A stretch of 20,442 bases of DNA, taken from IMG/VR virus record IMGVR_UViG_3300009150_000012, positions 1 through 20,442 of that record. The stretch is one strand, 5' to 3'. This document shows, piece by piece, positions 6,553-12,290 of this stretch. Origin of the DNA: a virus. The notes beneath the pieces were generated by a model. The model ran no database searches and had not been told where the DNA came from. It saw nothing but the letters and a program-made list of their open reading frames with translations. Positions within the stretch are counted from its first letter, which is position 1. Every line of letters begins with the position of its first letter. The translations under genes were made by a program, and so were the position numbers.

Positions 6553-6750
6553 ATGAGAATAAGAGATGACTGGAAAGGAGCATTTAAGGGTGCTTTTCGT
6601 AAAGGCTGGGAAACAGAAAGGTGCGGAAAACCAATAGAAGATTGTCCTTATGAACCGAAACCAGGCCCATATGCAGCAACAGAGCGGTTTAGAGATGCTT
6701 GGAGAGATGGTTGGAATACGGCAAGACAAGAAAGAAACAGTGTCGCATAA
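6553..6750 (+). CDS. Cassette 3, Rmf/CrpP-like small protein
   Basis: The gene encodes 65 residues, with GGAG five bases before ATG. It contains GAFRKGWETERCGKP, then CPYEP, then RFRDAWRDGWNTAR. This matches the plan of ribosome modulation factor (an 'A-x-x-x-G-[YW]' helix, a conserved CPY, then a 'W-x-x-G-[WR]' helix), also seen in plasmid CrpP proteins. Rmf binds 70S ribosomes and promotes their dimerisation into inactive 100S particles. Whether this protein does that is not shown. The last codons AGT GTC GCA TAA are supplied by the left arm of dif-like site 4, so the site encodes the C-terminal SVA and the stop. A phage-borne copy could slow host translation, which is a guess. Confidence 0.7.
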   Translation: MRIRDDWKGAFKGAFRKGWETERCGKPIEDCPYEPKPGPYAATERFRDAWRDGWNTARQERNSVA

Positions 6751-6761
6751 CTATGTCAACT
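6740..6761 (+). repeat. dif-like site 4 with 6-bp deletion
   Basis: Left arm GTGTCGCATAA is perfect and runs straight into CTATGTCAACT, with no spacer. Compared with site 6, six bases are missing from CTACGATTATG, a deletion flanked by TA on both sides. If Xer acts on these sites, this copy should be dead or poor. TAGGAGGT follows directly. Confidence 0.65.
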
Positions 6762-6772
6762 AGGAGGTGAGG

Positions 6773-7009
6773 ATGAAACCAAAAAGTAGGACACAAAAAT
6801 TAGCTTCATTAATGGAAGGAAAAATGGGGGACAATCGGTATGTTATAAACAAAAGGGAAAAAGGGCAACAAAGATTTTTTAAATGTGTTTGTTGTGGTAC
6901 GAAGTTCGATTTTAAAGATTCTGAGGATTATGTTGGAGCGGTCAAGCAATGGGAAGATGGTGGAGGAAAATGTTACCGTTGTGCAAATGGATTTTGTCAT
7001 TGCAAATAA
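6773..7009 (+). CDS. Cassette 4, Cys-rich zinc-binding protein
   Basis: The gene encodes 78 residues. ATG 6773 is chosen over GTG 6767 because GGAGG (6763-6767) then has the five-base spacing used throughout the array. The first 45 residues are basic (MKPKSRTQKLASLMEGK). The rest holds CVCCGTKFDF, CYRC and CHC (seven Cys), consistent with one or two zinc sites: a ribbon opened by CVCC and closed by CYRCANGFCHC. No family name can be given. The DNA is AT-rich like the other cassettes. The stop is two bases before dif-like site 5. Confidence 0.6.
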   Translation: MKPKSRTQKLASLMEGKMGDNRYVINKREKGQQRFFKCVCCGTKFDFKDSEDYVGAVKQWEDGGGKCYRCANGFCHCK

Positions 7010-7011
7010 CC

Positions 7012-7039
7012 GTGTCGCATAAGGGATATCATGTCAACT
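7012..7039 (+). repeat. dif-like site 5 (right arm supplies a start codon)
   Basis: Left arm GTGTCGCATAA (11 of 11), spacer GGGATA, right arm TCATGTCAACT (10 of 11). Unlike the other sites no GGAGG follows. Instead the ATG inside the arm opens the next gene, with AAGGG of the spacer region as the only ribosome-binding candidate. Confidence 0.7.
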
Positions 7040-7222
7040 AAAGATGATTTAATTTGTAAGAATTGCGATTCTTATATGCCAGGAATAATGAAGCCACATG
7101 AAGGCGTGTGTGAATTTTACGAAACTAAAGTTATTGAAAAAGAAATTATTTGTGAGTATTTCTTGCCAAAAGAGGAGAAATGGGAGTTATGGTTAGCCGA
7201 AATACCAGAAGATTTACAATGA
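7031..7222 (+). CDS. Cassette 5, small Cys-rich protein starting inside site
   Basis: The gene encodes 63 residues. The only plausible start is ATG 7031 within the right arm of site 5, so the protein begins Met-Ser-Thr from arm sequence. A C-x-x-C (CKNCDSY) is followed by G-V-C-E-F and then CEYFLP, a pattern of four Cys often seen in small bacterial zinc proteins of unknown function. The C-terminal half is acidic with several Trp residues (WELWLAEIPEDLQ). It ends five bases before dif-like site 6. AT-rich composition and a fit to the array at both ends support a real cassette. Confidence 0.6.
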   Translation: MSTKDDLICKNCDSYMPGIMKPHEGVCEFYETKVIEKEIICEYFLPKEEKWELWLAEIPEDLQ

Positions 7223-7227
7223 ACCTT

Positions 7228-7255
7228 GTGTCGCATAACTACGATTATGTCAACT
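7228..7255 (+). repeat. dif-like site 6 (right boundary)
   Basis: This is the best copy in the array: GTGTCGCATAA, CTACGA, TTATGTCAACT, all consensus. AGGAGG follows and serves the GTG start of the next phage gene. Joining the left arm of site 1 to the right arm of site 6 would leave one site and place that gene directly after the 57-residue gene, restoring a compact operon. Confidence 0.75.
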
Positions 7256-7266
7256 AGGAGGAGTGA

Positions 7267-7953
7267 GTGAGCCTGAATAAATCCAAAGGAAATATGTATC
7301 CCTGGGTTACGCATACGTGGAATCCGATCCGTGGCAAATGCCCGCACGGTTGCGTTTATTGCTTCATGAAGGACCGGAATGTGGGGGATTTGCGCTTGGA
7401 CGGGCGGACGCTAGAAGACAACCTGGGATCTGGCCGGACGATTTTCGTAGGCAGCAGCACGGATATGTGGGCAGGGCGAGTTTGGGATTCCTGGATTTTG
7501 ATGGTGCTTGAGAAATGCAATTTATACCCAAATAATTATATTTTTCAAAGCAAAAACCCGGGCCGCTTTTTTGACACCGCATGCGGCGAGGAAATATCGG
7601 AGAAATTCCCAGTGGGAACAATCCTGGGAACGACGCTGGAATCAAACAACGATTATGGCCAAGGCGTTTATGCCCCTGCACCATGGGCGCGGGCAGCCGC
7701 GATGACATACCCACAACTCGACCATTTCAAGAAGATGGTGAGCATCGAACCAATCATGGCCTTTGATTTGAAAATTTTTGTGTATTGGATCCGGCAAATT
7801 AAGCCGGCATTTGTGAGCATTGGAGCGGACAGCAAAGGGCACAACCTACCGGAGCCGAAGCCGGACGATTTGACCGATTTTATAATCGCACTCAGGAGCA
7901 TAACCGAAGTGAAGATAAAGAAAAACCTGAGCCGGATCCTGGAGCTAACATGA
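7267..7953 (+). CDS. DUF5131 / phage Gp37-Gp68-like radical-SAM-type protein
   Basis: The gene encodes 228 residues and starts at GTG 7267, five bases after GGAGG. It opens with YPWVTHTWNPIRGKCPHGCVYCFM. The TWNP-x-x-G start and the C-x3-C-x2-C motif (CPHGCVYC) are typical of the DUF5131/Gp37Gp68 family, whose members look like radical SAM enzymes with one [4Fe-4S] cluster. Later blocks (GRTIFVGSSTDMWAG, FQSKNPGRF, TTLESNNDY, KMVSIEPIMAFDL, IRQIKPAFVSIGADS) fit the same barrel-like fold. The substrate is unknown; DNA or RNA base repair or modification has been considered for such phage genes. It is followed with a four-base overlap by a PUA-like gene, a pairing I believe is common. It is the first phage-type gene after the cassette array. 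Confidence 0.75.
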   Translation: MSLNKSKGNMYPWVTHTWNPIRGKCPHGCVYCFMKDRNVGDLRLDGRTLEDNLGSGRTIFVGSSTDMWAGRVWDSWILMVLEKCNLYPNNYIFQSKNPGRFFDTACGEEISEKFPVGTILGTTLESNNDYGQGVYAPAPWARAAAMTYPQLDHFKKMVSIEPIMAFDLKIFVYWIRQIKPAFVSIGADSKGHNLPEPKPDDLTDFIIALRSITEVKIKKNLSRILELT

Positions 7954-8519
7954 AATTTAGCAAAGATTACTCGAAATTTGAGAGGCAAATATTTACGTCG
8001 ATTCGTAAGAACACCCGCCACAGCCGATTATTAGGGAATACAGGAAATAGCATTAAAATCCAGACCCCCACCCGCGAATTTAGGGCCTATATTATCGCAA
8101 AGAACGAAATAAAAAAGTATCAGATCACAGGAAGGCTGGCCCATTCCGACACCGATTGCACAAAGGCGGAGCTCATAGCCATGCTTGAGAAATGGTACGG
8201 GAAGGATTTTGACGACTTTTTATTATTGACTTTCAAGAGAGAAGGGGAGCTCCCCAAAAAAAGGGACCTAACAAGCGATGATGAATTCTTTGAGATAAGG
8301 GTGGCGGAATATGAGCGAGGATTAAAAGATGCGAAGGCGCCGGAGCTCCCAGAAATAACAGAAGAATGGGCAGGAAAAAAGGCGAAGGAGATCCAGCAGC
8401 TGATAAAAGACGGGCAGGATGAGGACCTAAGCGACCCGGTGACAGACCTTCATTATTTGGGGCTTTCCCTGGATATTGTCGATTCGATTATCAACGATTT
8501 AAGACCAAAAAATAAATAA
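7950..8519 (+). CDS. PUA/ASCH-like phage protein, partner of DUF5131
   Basis: The gene encodes 189 residues and overlaps the previous stop as ATGA. The N-terminal 100 residues (MKFSKDYSKFERQIFTSIRK, then EFRAYIIAKNEIKKYQIT, then LIAMLEKWYGKDFDDFLLLTF) have the look of a small ASCH/PUA-like domain that binds modified bases or RNA. The C-terminal third is an acidic helical extension with an EEWAGKKAKEIQQLIKDG helix. The close coupling to the DUF5131 gene suggests that the two act on the same substrate. The domain name is a judgement from pattern, not a search result. Confidence 0.5.
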   Translation: MKFSKDYSKFERQIFTSIRKNTRHSRLLGNTGNSIKIQTPTREFRAYIIAKNEIKKYQITGRLAHSDTDCTKAELIAMLEKWYGKDFDDFLLLTFKREGELPKKRDLTSDDEFFEIRVAEYERGLKDAKAPELPEITEEWAGKKAKEIQQLIKDGQDEDLSDPVTDLHYLGLSLDIVDSIINDLRPKNK

Positions 8520-8532
8520 AAAAGGAGGCACC

Positions 8533-8790
8533 ATGAAACCGATTAAATTCAAAGAACAAACCGGGATCTTGCTGAAGCCACACAACATGACTGACGAGGA
8601 ATGCGAACCCTTACCGATTCATTTTACCGGCAAGGAATATATCAGCTGTTGGAAAATGAGCACCAAAGAAAGACTAAGGGCCTTATTTTTTGGGAAAATA
8701 TGGCTTTATATTTACAGCAAGATTTCACAGCCACCGGTGGGGATGGCTTGTGACAAGACCGTATTTGATCCTATCAAGGAGACAAAATGA
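8533..8790 (+). CDS. Conserved small phage protein (unknown function)
   Basis: The gene encodes 85 residues, with AAAGGAGG upstream of ATG. It has MKPIKFKEQTGILLKPHNMTDEECEPLP, then YISCWKMSTKERLRALFFGKIWLYIY, then SQPPVGM. I recognise this combination (an early 'LLKP-x-x-M-T-D-E-E-C', then 'SCWK-x-S-x-K-E-R-L-x-A-L-F-F-G-K-[IV]-W', then 'QPP') from many phage and prophage genomes, where it has no known function. The hydrophobic FFGKIWLYIY could touch a membrane. It ends with an ATGA overlap to the next gene. Confidence 0.65.
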   Translation: MKPIKFKEQTGILLKPHNMTDEECEPLPIHFTGKEYISCWKMSTKERLRALFFGKIWLYIYSKISQPPVGMACDKTVFDPIKETK

Positions 8791-9011
8791 AAAAAGGAAA
8801 GATTGAACCGCGGCCGGAGGTCCAGGAATACGCCAAATATTTCAGAGAAAGGGGGAAACGGGTGCTGGGCGTGAAAAACTCAGAAATCGAATCCTGTCAT
8901 ATTGATTTGATTGATTTGGAATCCGTGGAAGTTTGGTTTTTTCACAAAACGAAAGACCCCAGGCGGGCAGAATTCGGAACCGACGGCCGGCTAAAAGAGA
9001 AGCACCTATGA
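8787..9011 (+). CDS. Small phage protein of unknown function
   Basis: The gene encodes 74 residues from an ATGA overlap with the upstream gene. It has a basic first half (KKGKIEPRPEVQEYAKYFRERGKRVL), then VKNSEIESCHIDLIDLESVEVWFFHKTKDPRR, which looks like a small alpha-beta fold. I do not recognise the family. The four-base overlaps on both sides support it as a real operon member just before the resolvase gene. Confidence 0.5.
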   Translation: MKKGKIEPRPEVQEYAKYFRERGKRVLGVKNSEIESCHIDLIDLESVEVWFFHKTKDPRRAEFGTDGRLKEKHL

Positions 9012-9421
9012 CAGAAATGATAAAAGAATTCAAATTCATGATCGACGGGCAGCCGATGAGCAAGAAGCGGAACTACAAAATAATTAAGATCGGCCGCCAT
9101 TATACCCTGGGACTTCCGACGAAATATAAGCATTGGGAAAAGAGCGCCCGGGACCAGCTATGGGCCCAGCGGATGACCTACCAATCGAGCATGACCGGCG
9201 TGATGAAAATCCGTTCCGACGTTGAGGTGACCTTTGAATTTTTCCTGAAAGACAAACGGAGATACGACCTGAGCAACCTAATCCAGGGACCAGAAGACGC
9301 GCTGGTTAAGGCCGGGATTCTGGACGACGATTCACTTATTCAAAGCGTGGACGGATCCCGGAAACACCGGGGATGTGACACGCCCCGAGTCATGATCACG
9401 ATAAGAGCATTCAAATGTTGA
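9008..9421 (+). CDS. rusA: RusA-family Holliday-junction resolvase
   Basis: The gene encodes 137 residues from ATG 9008. RusA enzymes cut four-way DNA junctions made during phage recombination and replication. The protein has the early strand FMIDGQPMSKKRNYK, a central strand VEVTFEFFLKDKRRYDLSNL, then DALVKAGILDDDSLIQSVDGSR, and a closing strand PRVMITI. Asp residues around RYDLSNL and GILDDDSL are at the places of the RusA catalytic acids. The common D-x-D-N motif is here D-L-S-N, a variant I have seen in relatives. The length fits the usual 120-140 residues. It fits with the annealing protein and the replication genes upstream. Confidence 0.8.
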   Translation: MTEMIKEFKFMIDGQPMSKKRNYKIIKIGRHYTLGLPTKYKHWEKSARDQLWAQRMTYQSSMTGVMKIRSDVEVTFEFFLKDKRRYDLSNLIQGPEDALVKAGILDDDSLIQSVDGSRKHRGCDTPRVMITIRAFKC

Positions 9422-9723
9422 AGAAATTAATCGAGAAAATTTTCAGGAGAAAAGAGCTGGCCGATTTGAAGGAAGACGTCCAGGAAAAGGCGGCCCAAAT
9501 AAAGCGCCTGATCACCGGCGATAGCATGCACCTGGACCAGCACGAACGGCGGATGATCCTCAGAGCTATTGAATTGCCGCCATTCCGGAAATTAATCGAA
9601 GCCCCGAATACCAAGGCATATGTCCGGATAATTTTTAGGCGGTTGCGGGAAAAATTAAAATTGAGCATAAAGGCAGAAGACGACGAAACAAAGGGAGGCT
9701 TAAATGGACACAATGTTATTTAG
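9415..9723 (+). CDS. Helical basic phage protein, unknown
   Basis: The gene encodes 102 residues; its ATG lies in the last codons of the resolvase gene. The start MLKKLIEKIFRRKELADLKED is a charged amphipathic helix, followed by a short coiled-coil region and a basic stretch RIIFRRLREKLKLS. It has no Cys residues and no known motif. Overlaps at both ends (seven bases with rusA, 20 with the next gene) make it a likely real gene. The function is unknown. Confidence 0.5.
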   Translation: MLKKLIEKIFRRKELADLKEDVQEKAAQIKRLITGDSMHLDQHERRMILRAIELPPFRKLIEAPNTKAYVRIIFRRLREKLKLSIKAEDDETKGGLNGHNVI

Positions 9724-10021
9724 GTTTATGATTTCTCTTTTTGAGATGATATTATTTGATTTGCAAATTTATCCTGACGGGAAAGGTCCCTGGGCTTGTA
9801 AAGGATTCCATCTCCGTATTTTTTGTTTTGAATTTGGGTGGAACGATGAATCTGGGTGGCGCCATGAATTCAATATGTTCTGGCAAGAATCGAGATTGGA
9901 GATCGAATTAATATTCGGCTATAAGCGCATTATTGACATAAGTCTTGCATGCCTTGAAGACCTTGGATTTTCGAGTTTTTATTTTTTGGGTTATCTTTTC
10001 CTTTGGAACGAAGAAGATTAA
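9704..10021 (+). CDS. Hydrophobic AT-rich gene of unknown function
   Basis: The gene encodes 105 residues, with AAAGGGAGG seven bases before ATG. The protein is rich in Phe and Trp (MLFRFMISLFEMILFDLQIY, then HLRIFCFEFGWND, then SFYFLGYLFLWNEED). I do not recognise the family. Codons are clearly more AT-rich than in its neighbours, which suggests that it was acquired separately. No dif-like site or other repeat flanks it. Confidence 0.55.
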   Translation: MDTMLFRFMISLFEMILFDLQIYPDGKGPWACKGFHLRIFCFEFGWNDESGWRHEFNMFWQESRLEIELIFGYKRIIDISLACLEDLGFSSFYFLGYLFLWNEED

Positions 10022-10035
10022 AGGAAGGTAAAAAA

Positions 10036-10302
10036 ATGAAGAAACGGCATCCATGGGCCCTGCCGGTCGCTTTCCTCTTGGGCTATTTATTCGCCTGGGG
10101 GACGATCCTGGTCGACCGCCAAATGCTGATTGAGGAGCAACGCCGGCTCCAGGAAAAGATCAACGGCGCTAAAATTGAGATGAAAATAAAGGTGATGATA
10201 GAGGAATATAACGAAGATTTTGACAGCCAAATAAAATGGAACCGTGAGGCGCTGGAGGAACCAAAACCAGAACAAAACAAGGAGGAAAAATGTTTAAATT
10301 AG
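10036..10302 (+). CDS. Single-pass membrane protein with coiled coil
   Basis: The gene encodes 88 residues. ATG 10036 has AGGAAGG about eight bases upstream, and an earlier in-frame start would overlap the previous gene without one. After a short basic start (MKKRHP) comes one membrane segment, WALPVAFLLGYLFAWGTILV, then a coiled coil (QMLIEEQRRLQEKINGAKIEMKIK) and an acidic tail. This shape (N-in signal anchor, then helix outside) resembles inner-membrane spanins, but no second outer-membrane lipoprotein gene is seen next to it. Alternatives are an anchor for host-membrane functions or an unknown phage protein. Confidence 0.5.
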   Translation: MKKRHPWALPVAFLLGYLFAWGTILVDRQMLIEEQRRLQEKINGAKIEMKIKVMIEEYNEDFDSQIKWNREALEEPKPEQNKEEKCLN

Positions 10303-11036
10303 CAAAATTGATTTTATGGATTAAGGGCCACGCGACAGCGATTGGGATCGTGGCCACGATTATCCTGGCCATTGGCGCTGGGATCCAGAACCATCGAGCC
10401 AACCGATGGGAGAAAGAAGCCCTGCGCCTGGATGGGAAACTCAAGGAACAGGTAGCGGACCAGGACAAGCTTTATGGAGAGGCAGCGAAAGCGCGGGCAA
10501 ATCGTAACATAGAAAAGGCCGAAGAACGCGAGCTCAGAAAAAAGCTCGAGGACCAGATCCGAGCAGCAAAAAAAGAGGGCGAAAAGGCGAAGCGCGCTCT
10601 GATTGAAGAGAAGCGCAAAACGGCCACGCTCCCAGCCACGGAGCTCGTGGCGCAGATCAACGAGCGCATAGGTGATGAGAGTAGCCTAACCGCCGCCGGC
10701 CTTTTTCTTTTCACCCGTCTGGGCACAAACCGGACCCTGGATAAATTCAAAGATGGCGAGTTTTATCTTTCAGAATTCAACCGACATCTGGGGATAATTA
10801 AGGACCACGAAAAAAAGGCAGAATCGTTCACCACAGATCTGGCCAAAACCGAGAAAGCGGAGGCCACGAACCTCGCCGGATGGGACGATTGCAGAGAGAC
10901 CCTGGCCACAGCCATAGCCAGCAAGGAAGCGGACAGAAAAGCGCTCAAGGCCAACGCCCGAATCGGCAAGATGAAAGCCTTTGTCGCCGGCGGATTGGCC
11001 CTGTTTATAGCGGATAAAATATTCGGGATTTTTTAA
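10290..11036 (+). CDS. Membrane protein with long coiled coil, spanin-like shape
   Basis: The gene encodes 248 residues. Its ATG is inside the last codons of the upstream gene, with AAGGAGG before it. A membrane segment near residues 16-32 (AIGIVATIILAIGAGI) is followed by about 100 residues of coiled coil rich in Ala, Lys, Glu and Arg. A small domain with LPATELVAQINERIG and GLFLFTRLGTNRTLDKF comes next, then a second coiled coil and a C-terminal hydrophobic stretch AFVAGGLALFIADKIFGIF. I remember similar phage proteins with Rz-like (spanin) annotation, but the second membrane segment does not fit a simple i-spanin. The protein may sit in the host inner membrane and reach across the periplasm. 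Confidence is in the topology rather than the role. Confidence 0.5.
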   Translation: MFKLAKLILWIKGHATAIGIVATIILAIGAGIQNHRANRWEKEALRLDGKLKEQVADQDKLYGEAAKARANRNIEKAEERELRKKLEDQIRAAKKEGEKAKRALIEEKRKTATLPATELVAQINERIGDESSLTAAGLFLFTRLGTNRTLDKFKDGEFYLSEFNRHLGIIKDHEKKAESFTTDLAKTEKAEATNLAGWDDCRETLATAIASKEADRKALKANARIGKMKAFVAGGLALFIADKIFGIF

Positions 11037-11047
11037 AGGAGAAGCGA

Positions 11048-11236
11048 ATGAGCAAATTAATAACATGGGAAATTTTTGAAAGCGCAAGAATTAATCTTGA
11101 AGAAAATCTGCCAAAAGTTGTCCCCATGGTTAAAAAATTGCCAGTTTATCTCATTGGAATTGAACAGCTCAATGATGGATTAAGAAAAACAAGGAGAGAA
11201 AATGAAGAAAGAAAAATCAAAAGACAGGGCGGCTGA
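11048..11236 (+). CDS. Small AT-rich gene, unknown (62 residues)
   Basis: ATG follows AAAGGAG by about seven bases. The protein MSKLITWEIFESARINLEENLP has a mixed start, then VVPMVKKLPVYLIGIEQLNDGL, and a very basic tail. There is no known motif. Codon use is AT-rich. It overlaps the next gene by 35 bases in another frame. The ribosome-binding site and position in the operon support it; the function is unknown. Confidence 0.45.
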   Translation: MSKLITWEIFESARINLEENLPKVVPMVKKLPVYLIGIEQLNDGLRKTRRENEERKIKRQGG

Positions 11237-11489
11237 TCAGCCCAACCTTTTTGGAGAACAAGACCAAGTTTATAACACAATCCAGGAAGAGATCACGATT
11301 GTCATAGCTTTAGCAGAGGCATGTGAAGAAACCATTTCAAAGAAAGAAGACCAACTGGAGGAGCTTTGGAAGAGAAAAAGGAAATTGGATAAAGCTGCCG
11401 CAACCGTGGCAAAGCTCCGGGACGCAGGGCTCAAGAAAAAGGGCAAAGAAGAGAAAAAAGGAGCATCCTGGCCAAAAGAGAAAAAATAG
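11202..11489 (+). CDS. Lys/Glu-rich coiled-coil protein
   Basis: The gene encodes 95 residues, with AAGGAG close before ATG. It starts with a short acidic-basic part that has QPNLFGEQDQ. A long helix (ITIVIALAEACEETISKKEDQLEELWKRKRKL) and a Lys-rich tail follow. NLFGEQD resembles a short linear motif of the type that binds a sliding clamp or other partner (Q-x-x-L-F), which is speculative. It is the last gene of the left operon. Two GC hairpins follow within 90 bases. Confidence 0.5.
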   Translation: MKKEKSKDRAADQPNLFGEQDQVYNTIQEEITIVIALAEACEETISKKEDQLEELWKRKRKLDKAAATVAKLRDAGLKKKGKEEKKGASWPKEKK

Positions 11490-11539
11490 ATTACCCCGAG
11501 AAAACAACGCCCTATGTGCGCTCGTAACGAACGAACGCC

Positions 11540-11576
11540 AGGGGCCGAACCCTATAGCACCCGGGAATTAACCCGG
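11540..11576 (+). terminator. Two tandem hairpins after the left operon
   Basis: AGGG/CCCT (11540-11543 with 11550-11553, loop GCCGAA) and CCGGG/CCCGG (11561-11565 with 11572-11576, loop AATTAA) lie about 50-85 bases after the last stop. No T-run follows, so termination would have to be factor-dependent. They mark the border between the coding operon and the AT-rich spacer. Confidence 0.35.
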
Positions 11577-11773
11577 AACTGAGCAAACTACCAAAAGAAG
11601 TAAATATATTACCTCTCCAATAGGCTTTATTTTACAGAAAAAAGAAAAAATGCTGAATTTGAGATTTGAATCAACCTCGACAAATTGCATAGCGTTAACT
11701 TTTAAGAAAAAATAAAATATTGGCGATTTTTTATTTAAAATCAACATTATTTCACGGAACCAACCCAACACAC

Positions 11774-11940
11774 AGAAAATCAAAAAAACCGCATAATGAG
11801 AATAAAGATATAACCTCAAGATCGCAAGAGGGAAGGCATATTGAGATTTTCAATAAAATTGATTATTTTAGGGAAGGATTTAATGCCCATCCACGGAAGC
11901 GATCCCAATAAGATGATTTATAAAAAATCGGCACATTAGC
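11774..11940 (+). repeat. Diverged direct repeat, copy A
   Basis: About 167 bp, aligned with copy B at 12083-12250. Shared landmarks in order are a (C)AWAAAAAACCGCA-like start, AATGAGAAT, CTCAAG, TTATTT, AAGGATTTAATGCC, CCACGGAAG, and AAAAAATCGGCAC near the end. The spacing of landmarks is preserved within a few bases. Identity looks moderate by eye and was not computed. Confidence 0.6.
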
Positions 11941-12082
11941 CAGGGATTTTGTCCCCCAGGCAACGGATAAGGAATATCTTAGGTTTTTCATAAAAATCAC
12001 CGGATTTTGGAAAATATTTGTTATTTAAGGCAGATTTTACAGGGGTAAATGGGCGATTTTGCGTTATCTTCCCTTCGATATA

Positions 12083-12250
12083 CGATTTTCATAAAAAACG
12101 CACAAAATGAGAATGAATTCATCCCCCCTGCATTCTCAAGGCAAGATATGGCATTTTTGAAAAAAATCGCTTATTTACCAAAAGGAATTAATGCCATTTC
12201 ACGGAAGGCTTCAGCACGATATAATTTGAAAAAAATCGCACGATTTCAAA
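12083..12250 (+). repeat. Diverged direct repeat, copy B
   Basis: This is the partner of copy A: TTTTCATAAAAAACGCAC, AATGAGAAT, CTCAAGGCAAG, TTATTTACC, AAAGGAATTAATGCC, TCACGGAAGG, and AAAAAAATCGCACG. A single further fragment of the same kind (TTTTTCATAAAAATCACCG) lies near 11973. The copies are about 309 bp apart. Confidence 0.6.
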
Positions 12251-12254
12251 TACG

Positions 12255-12290
12255 GACTATTGTCGACTAATTGTGTATGGACTAATTGTG
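12255..12290 (+). repeat. Iteron-like GACTAATTGTG repeats
   Basis: GACTATTGTC (12255-12264), GACTAATTGTG (12265-12275) and GACTAATTGTG (12280-12290, after TATG) stand in a row. A further copy, GACTAATTATG plus TATG, lies at 12404-12418. Short direct repeats of this kind in AT-rich DNA are typical of initiator-binding iterons or of operators. Confidence 0.5.

Larger units (their letters stand above)
5895..7255 (+). mobile_element. Array of small gene cassettes between dif-like sites
   Basis: Six copies of a 28-bp motif in the same orientation separate five cassettes holding six small genes. The full motif is an 11-bp arm GTGTCGCATAA, a 6-bp spacer, and an 11-bp arm TTATGTCAACT. This is the layout of bacterial chromosome-dimer sites (E. 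coli dif as I know it: GGTGCGCATAA, 6 bp, TTATGTTAAAT), with 8 of 11 and 9 of 11 arm positions equal. The cassette DNA is AT-rich (30-42% G+C in three lines I counted, against about 48% in a nearby phage line), and the shift begins and ends at the outer sites. Structurally it recalls the XerC/XerD 'pdif modules' of Acinetobacter plasmids. No recombinase gene is present in the window, so host XerC/D would be needed. The function is inference; the repeat structure is seen directly. Confidence 0.7.

Noticed and set aside
5895-7255. Integron attC sites.
   Set aside because: The repeats are short, lack the paired R/L boxes and long imperfect palindrome of attC, and fit the dif arm-spacer-arm layout much better. 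No integron integrase is in the window.
5895-7255. CRISPR array.
   Set aside because: The intervals are 150-400 bases, unequal, and clearly coding; repeats are not spaced regularly.
5912-7255. Minus-strand promoters (AGTTGACATAAT contains TTGACA).
   Set aside because: No -10 box at 16-18 bases from it, and the minus strand has no genes there.
11720-12270. Two small genes at 11720-11911 and 12049-12270, whose products share NEN...F-x-KI-x-Y...G-x-NA-x-x-RK.
   Set aside because: The similarity comes from the diverged DNA repeats. Neither frame has a ribosome-binding site, and codon content looks random.
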